Part shown: positions 6,348 to 7,233 of the stretch, in pieces
Layout of the letters: each line of letters opens with the position of its first letter
Numbering within the stretch: the first letter of the stretch is position 1
Source: Flavobacteriaceae bacterium
Lineage (GTDB): Bacteria; Bacteroidota; Bacteroidia; Flavobacteriales; Flavobacteriaceae
Assembly (NCBI GenBank): GCA_023141985.1
Contig: JAGLKH010000203.1
Location: forward strand, 1 to 7,233
DNA: 7,233 bases
Direction of reading: 5' to 3'
Translations under genes and position numbers: made by a program
The notes under the pieces: generated by a model
Seen by the model: only the letters and a program-made list of their open reading frames with translations
Databases searched by the model: none
What the model was told of the DNA's origin: nothing

Positions 6348-7081
6348 TATAATTTTTCTAAAAAATCAGATTTTCGTTGTCTGGCGACAGGTATTTTATG
6401 ATTTGATTCCATTACTACATAGCCTTCAGTTTTTAAATATTCTTTAATTTTATTTAAATTAACTATATATGAATTATGAATTCTAAAAAACTCATGATCA
6501 GGTAAGGAACAATTTACTTCTTTTAGTTTTTTGGTTACAACTATTTTTTGATTTTTTGTTAAAAAGAAAGTGCAGTAGTTCCCATCAGATTCTACAAACA
6601 AAATATCATCACTTTTGAGAAAAACCAGTTTCCCATCTGTATTTAAAATTATTTTTTTAGTGCTTTGTTTTTTGTTAAAATCCAATAAATATTTTTCTAT
6701 TTTTTTTGAATTTAAATTTCTCGAATTATATTTCACTATTTTTTCTATAGCATCACTTAAATCGTCAGAGTCAATAGGCTTAAGAAGATAATCTATAGCT
6801 TCATGCTTCATAGCTTTAATGGCATACTCATCATATGCAGTTGTTATTATAACAGCAAAATCTCTATGAGATAATTTCTCAAGAAATTGAAACCCATCCA
6901 TTGTTGGCATTTGGATGTCTAAAAACAAACAATCCGGGGTGTTAGTTTTTAAAAAGACCAAAGCGTCTTCGGGATTTGTAAATGTTTTTACAATTTCAAT
7001 ATCTTTACTAAAATTGGTAAGCTCCCAAGATAAAATTTGAATAGCTTTTGGTTCGTCGTCTACAATTACAGCACTTAACAT
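6347..7081 (-). CDS. LytTR family response regulator
   Basis: This 244-residue DNA-binding response regulator is the partner of the kinase encoded immediately downstream. The receiver domain (about 1-120) has the acidic pocket D8, D9 and E10, the phospho-acceptor D55 in FLDIQMP, the switch threonines at 80-81 and K101 followed by P102. After a lysine-rich linker (about 121-141), a LytTR DNA-binding domain covers about 142-244. Its typical features are DILFVESDGNYC (159-170), FFRIHNSYIVNLNKI (198-212) and IPVARQRKSDF (230-240). LytTR domains bind DNA through beta-strands and usually recognise short direct repeats. It is the first gene of the operon, the reverse of the kinase-first order I recall as common in this phylum. 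Its stop overlaps the kinase start by one base. Repeats in the upstream region suggest that it may regulate itself or a neighbouring gene. Confidence 0.95.
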   Translation of the reverse strand: MLSAVIVDDEPKAIQILSWELTNFSKDIEIVKTFTNPEDALVFLKTNTPDCLFLDIQMPTMDGFQFLEKLSHRDFAVIITTAYDEYAIKAMKHEAIDYLLKPIDSDDLSDAIEKIVKYNSRNLNSKKIEKYLLDFNKKQSTKKIILNTDGKLVFLKSDDILFVESDGNYCTFFLTKNQKIVVTKKLKEVNCSLPDHEFFRIHNSYIVNLNKIKEYLKTEGYVVMESNHKIPVARQRKSDFLEKL

Positions 7082-7121
7082 AGATTAAAAATAGTTAGTG
7101 TATAGCTCAGTTTTTTAGAAG

Positions 7122-7157
7122 CTTGTATAAATGGTAGTGTTTACTGTATAGTTAGTT
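7122..7157 (+). repeat. Direct repeat pair with 21-bp period, plus strand
   Basis: CTTGTATAAATGGTA (7122-7136) and ACTGTATAGTTAGTT (7143-7157) share the core TGTATA and are offset by exactly 21 bp, 9 of 15 positions being identical. The first matches the minus-strand copy at 7209-7195 in 13 of 15 positions, and the second matches the copy at 7230-7216 in 11 of 15. A looser fifth copy, TGTATAGCTCAGTT, begins at 7099. They may be regulator half-sites. Confidence 0.5.
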
Positions 7158-7173
7158 TTTTGTAAAACTACTA
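7149..7173. repeat. Imperfect hairpin in the control region
   Basis: TAGTTAGTTTT (7149-7159) can pair with AAAACTACTA (7164-7173) as ten base pairs with one bulged T and a TTGT loop. No T run follows it on either strand, so it is not a terminator. Its left arm overlaps the repeat copy at 7143-7157. Confidence 0.45.
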
Positions 7174-7194
7174 ATTTAATGTGTAAAAATGGAA

Positions 7195-7230
7195 TACCAT
7201 TCATACAATAAAAGAGACTATCCATACATT
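7195..7230 (-). repeat. Direct repeat pair with 21-bp period, minus strand
   Basis: Read on the minus strand, AATGTATGGATAGTC (7230-7216) and ATTGTATGAATGGTA (7209-7195) match in 11 of 15 positions and are offset by exactly 21 bp, about two helical turns. They point in the direction of transcription of the LytTR gene, whose ATG is about 115 bp downstream. Several LytTR regulators, such as AgrA, bind direct repeats with this period, so this is a candidate operator. Confidence 0.5.
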
Positions 7231-7233
7231 AAG

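Larger units (their letters stand above)
7082..7233 (-). promoter_or_regulatory. Upstream control region of the LytTR/kinase operon
   Basis: This 152-bp stretch has no gene that I can support and runs to the window edge. It should hold the operon promoter on the minus strand, but no exact TAnnTTTG is visible; the nearest are TAGTTTTA (7170-7163) and TATTTTTA (7093-7086). It is dense in TGTATR motifs on both strands and contains a hairpin, each listed separately. A divergent gene starting beyond the window could share this region. Confidence 0.6.

Noticed and set aside
6259..6447. Plus-strand reading frame of 62 codons across the regulator/kinase junction
   Set aside because: It lies opposite the kinase signal-peptide region and the regulator C-terminus, both well supported. 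Its composition is dominated by F, I and L from A/T-rich complement sequence, with no recognisable motif.
7149..7173. Hairpin upstream of the LytTR gene as a terminator or riboswitch
   Set aside because: No T run follows on either strand, and no conserved aptamer-like structure can be recognised around it.

Overview
The window looks like chromosomal DNA from a member of the Flavobacteriaceae (Bacteroidota). It is strongly AT-rich and has almost no Shine-Dalgarno sequences. One promoter-like box fits the Bacteroidota pattern TAnnTTTG. The gene content also fits: a DUF3109 cysteine-rich protein, a TPR-containing LytS-type kinase with a LytTR regulator, and a Bacteroidota-style S41 protease. The family-level assignment is inference from these traits; no rRNA or other marker gene is present.

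Layout. (1) 27-473 (+) encodes a small heat-shock protein and is closed by a strong intrinsic terminator at 500-533. (2) After about 300 bp with no gene, 780-2800 (+) holds a two-gene unit: a dCMP deaminase and an S41 processing protease that share a TAATG stop/start. (3) 3595-2811 (-) is a convergent two-gene unit with a MarC-family membrane protein and a 67-residue two-helix membrane protein 2 nt downstream. (4) 3704-4276 (+), divergent from marC, encodes a DUF3109 protein with nine cysteines. (5) 7081-4362 (-) is a two-component operon with a LytTR response regulator first, overlapping by TAATG with a sensor kinase that has a predicted periplasmic TPR domain. (6) 7082-7233 is the non-coding region upstream of the regulator and is rich in related short repeats.

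How the parts fit. The kinase and regulator form a self-contained signalling pair. The upstream region carries four copies of a TGTATR-centred 15-mer in two pairs, each pair with a 21-bp period. That period matches the direct-repeat geometry known for some LytTR-domain regulators, so autoregulation or control of a divergent gene beyond the window is plausible. The other genes are housekeeping or stress functions (protein folding, dUMP supply, envelope proteolysis, membrane) with no obvious shared pathway.

No mobile element, CRISPR array, tRNA or rRNA was seen, and I see no clear evidence of an undescribed multi-gene system. The two observations most worth a second look are the repeat array upstream of the regulator and an eight-G tract inside the protease gene, where a one-base slip in either direction gives a stop codon before the catalytic serine.
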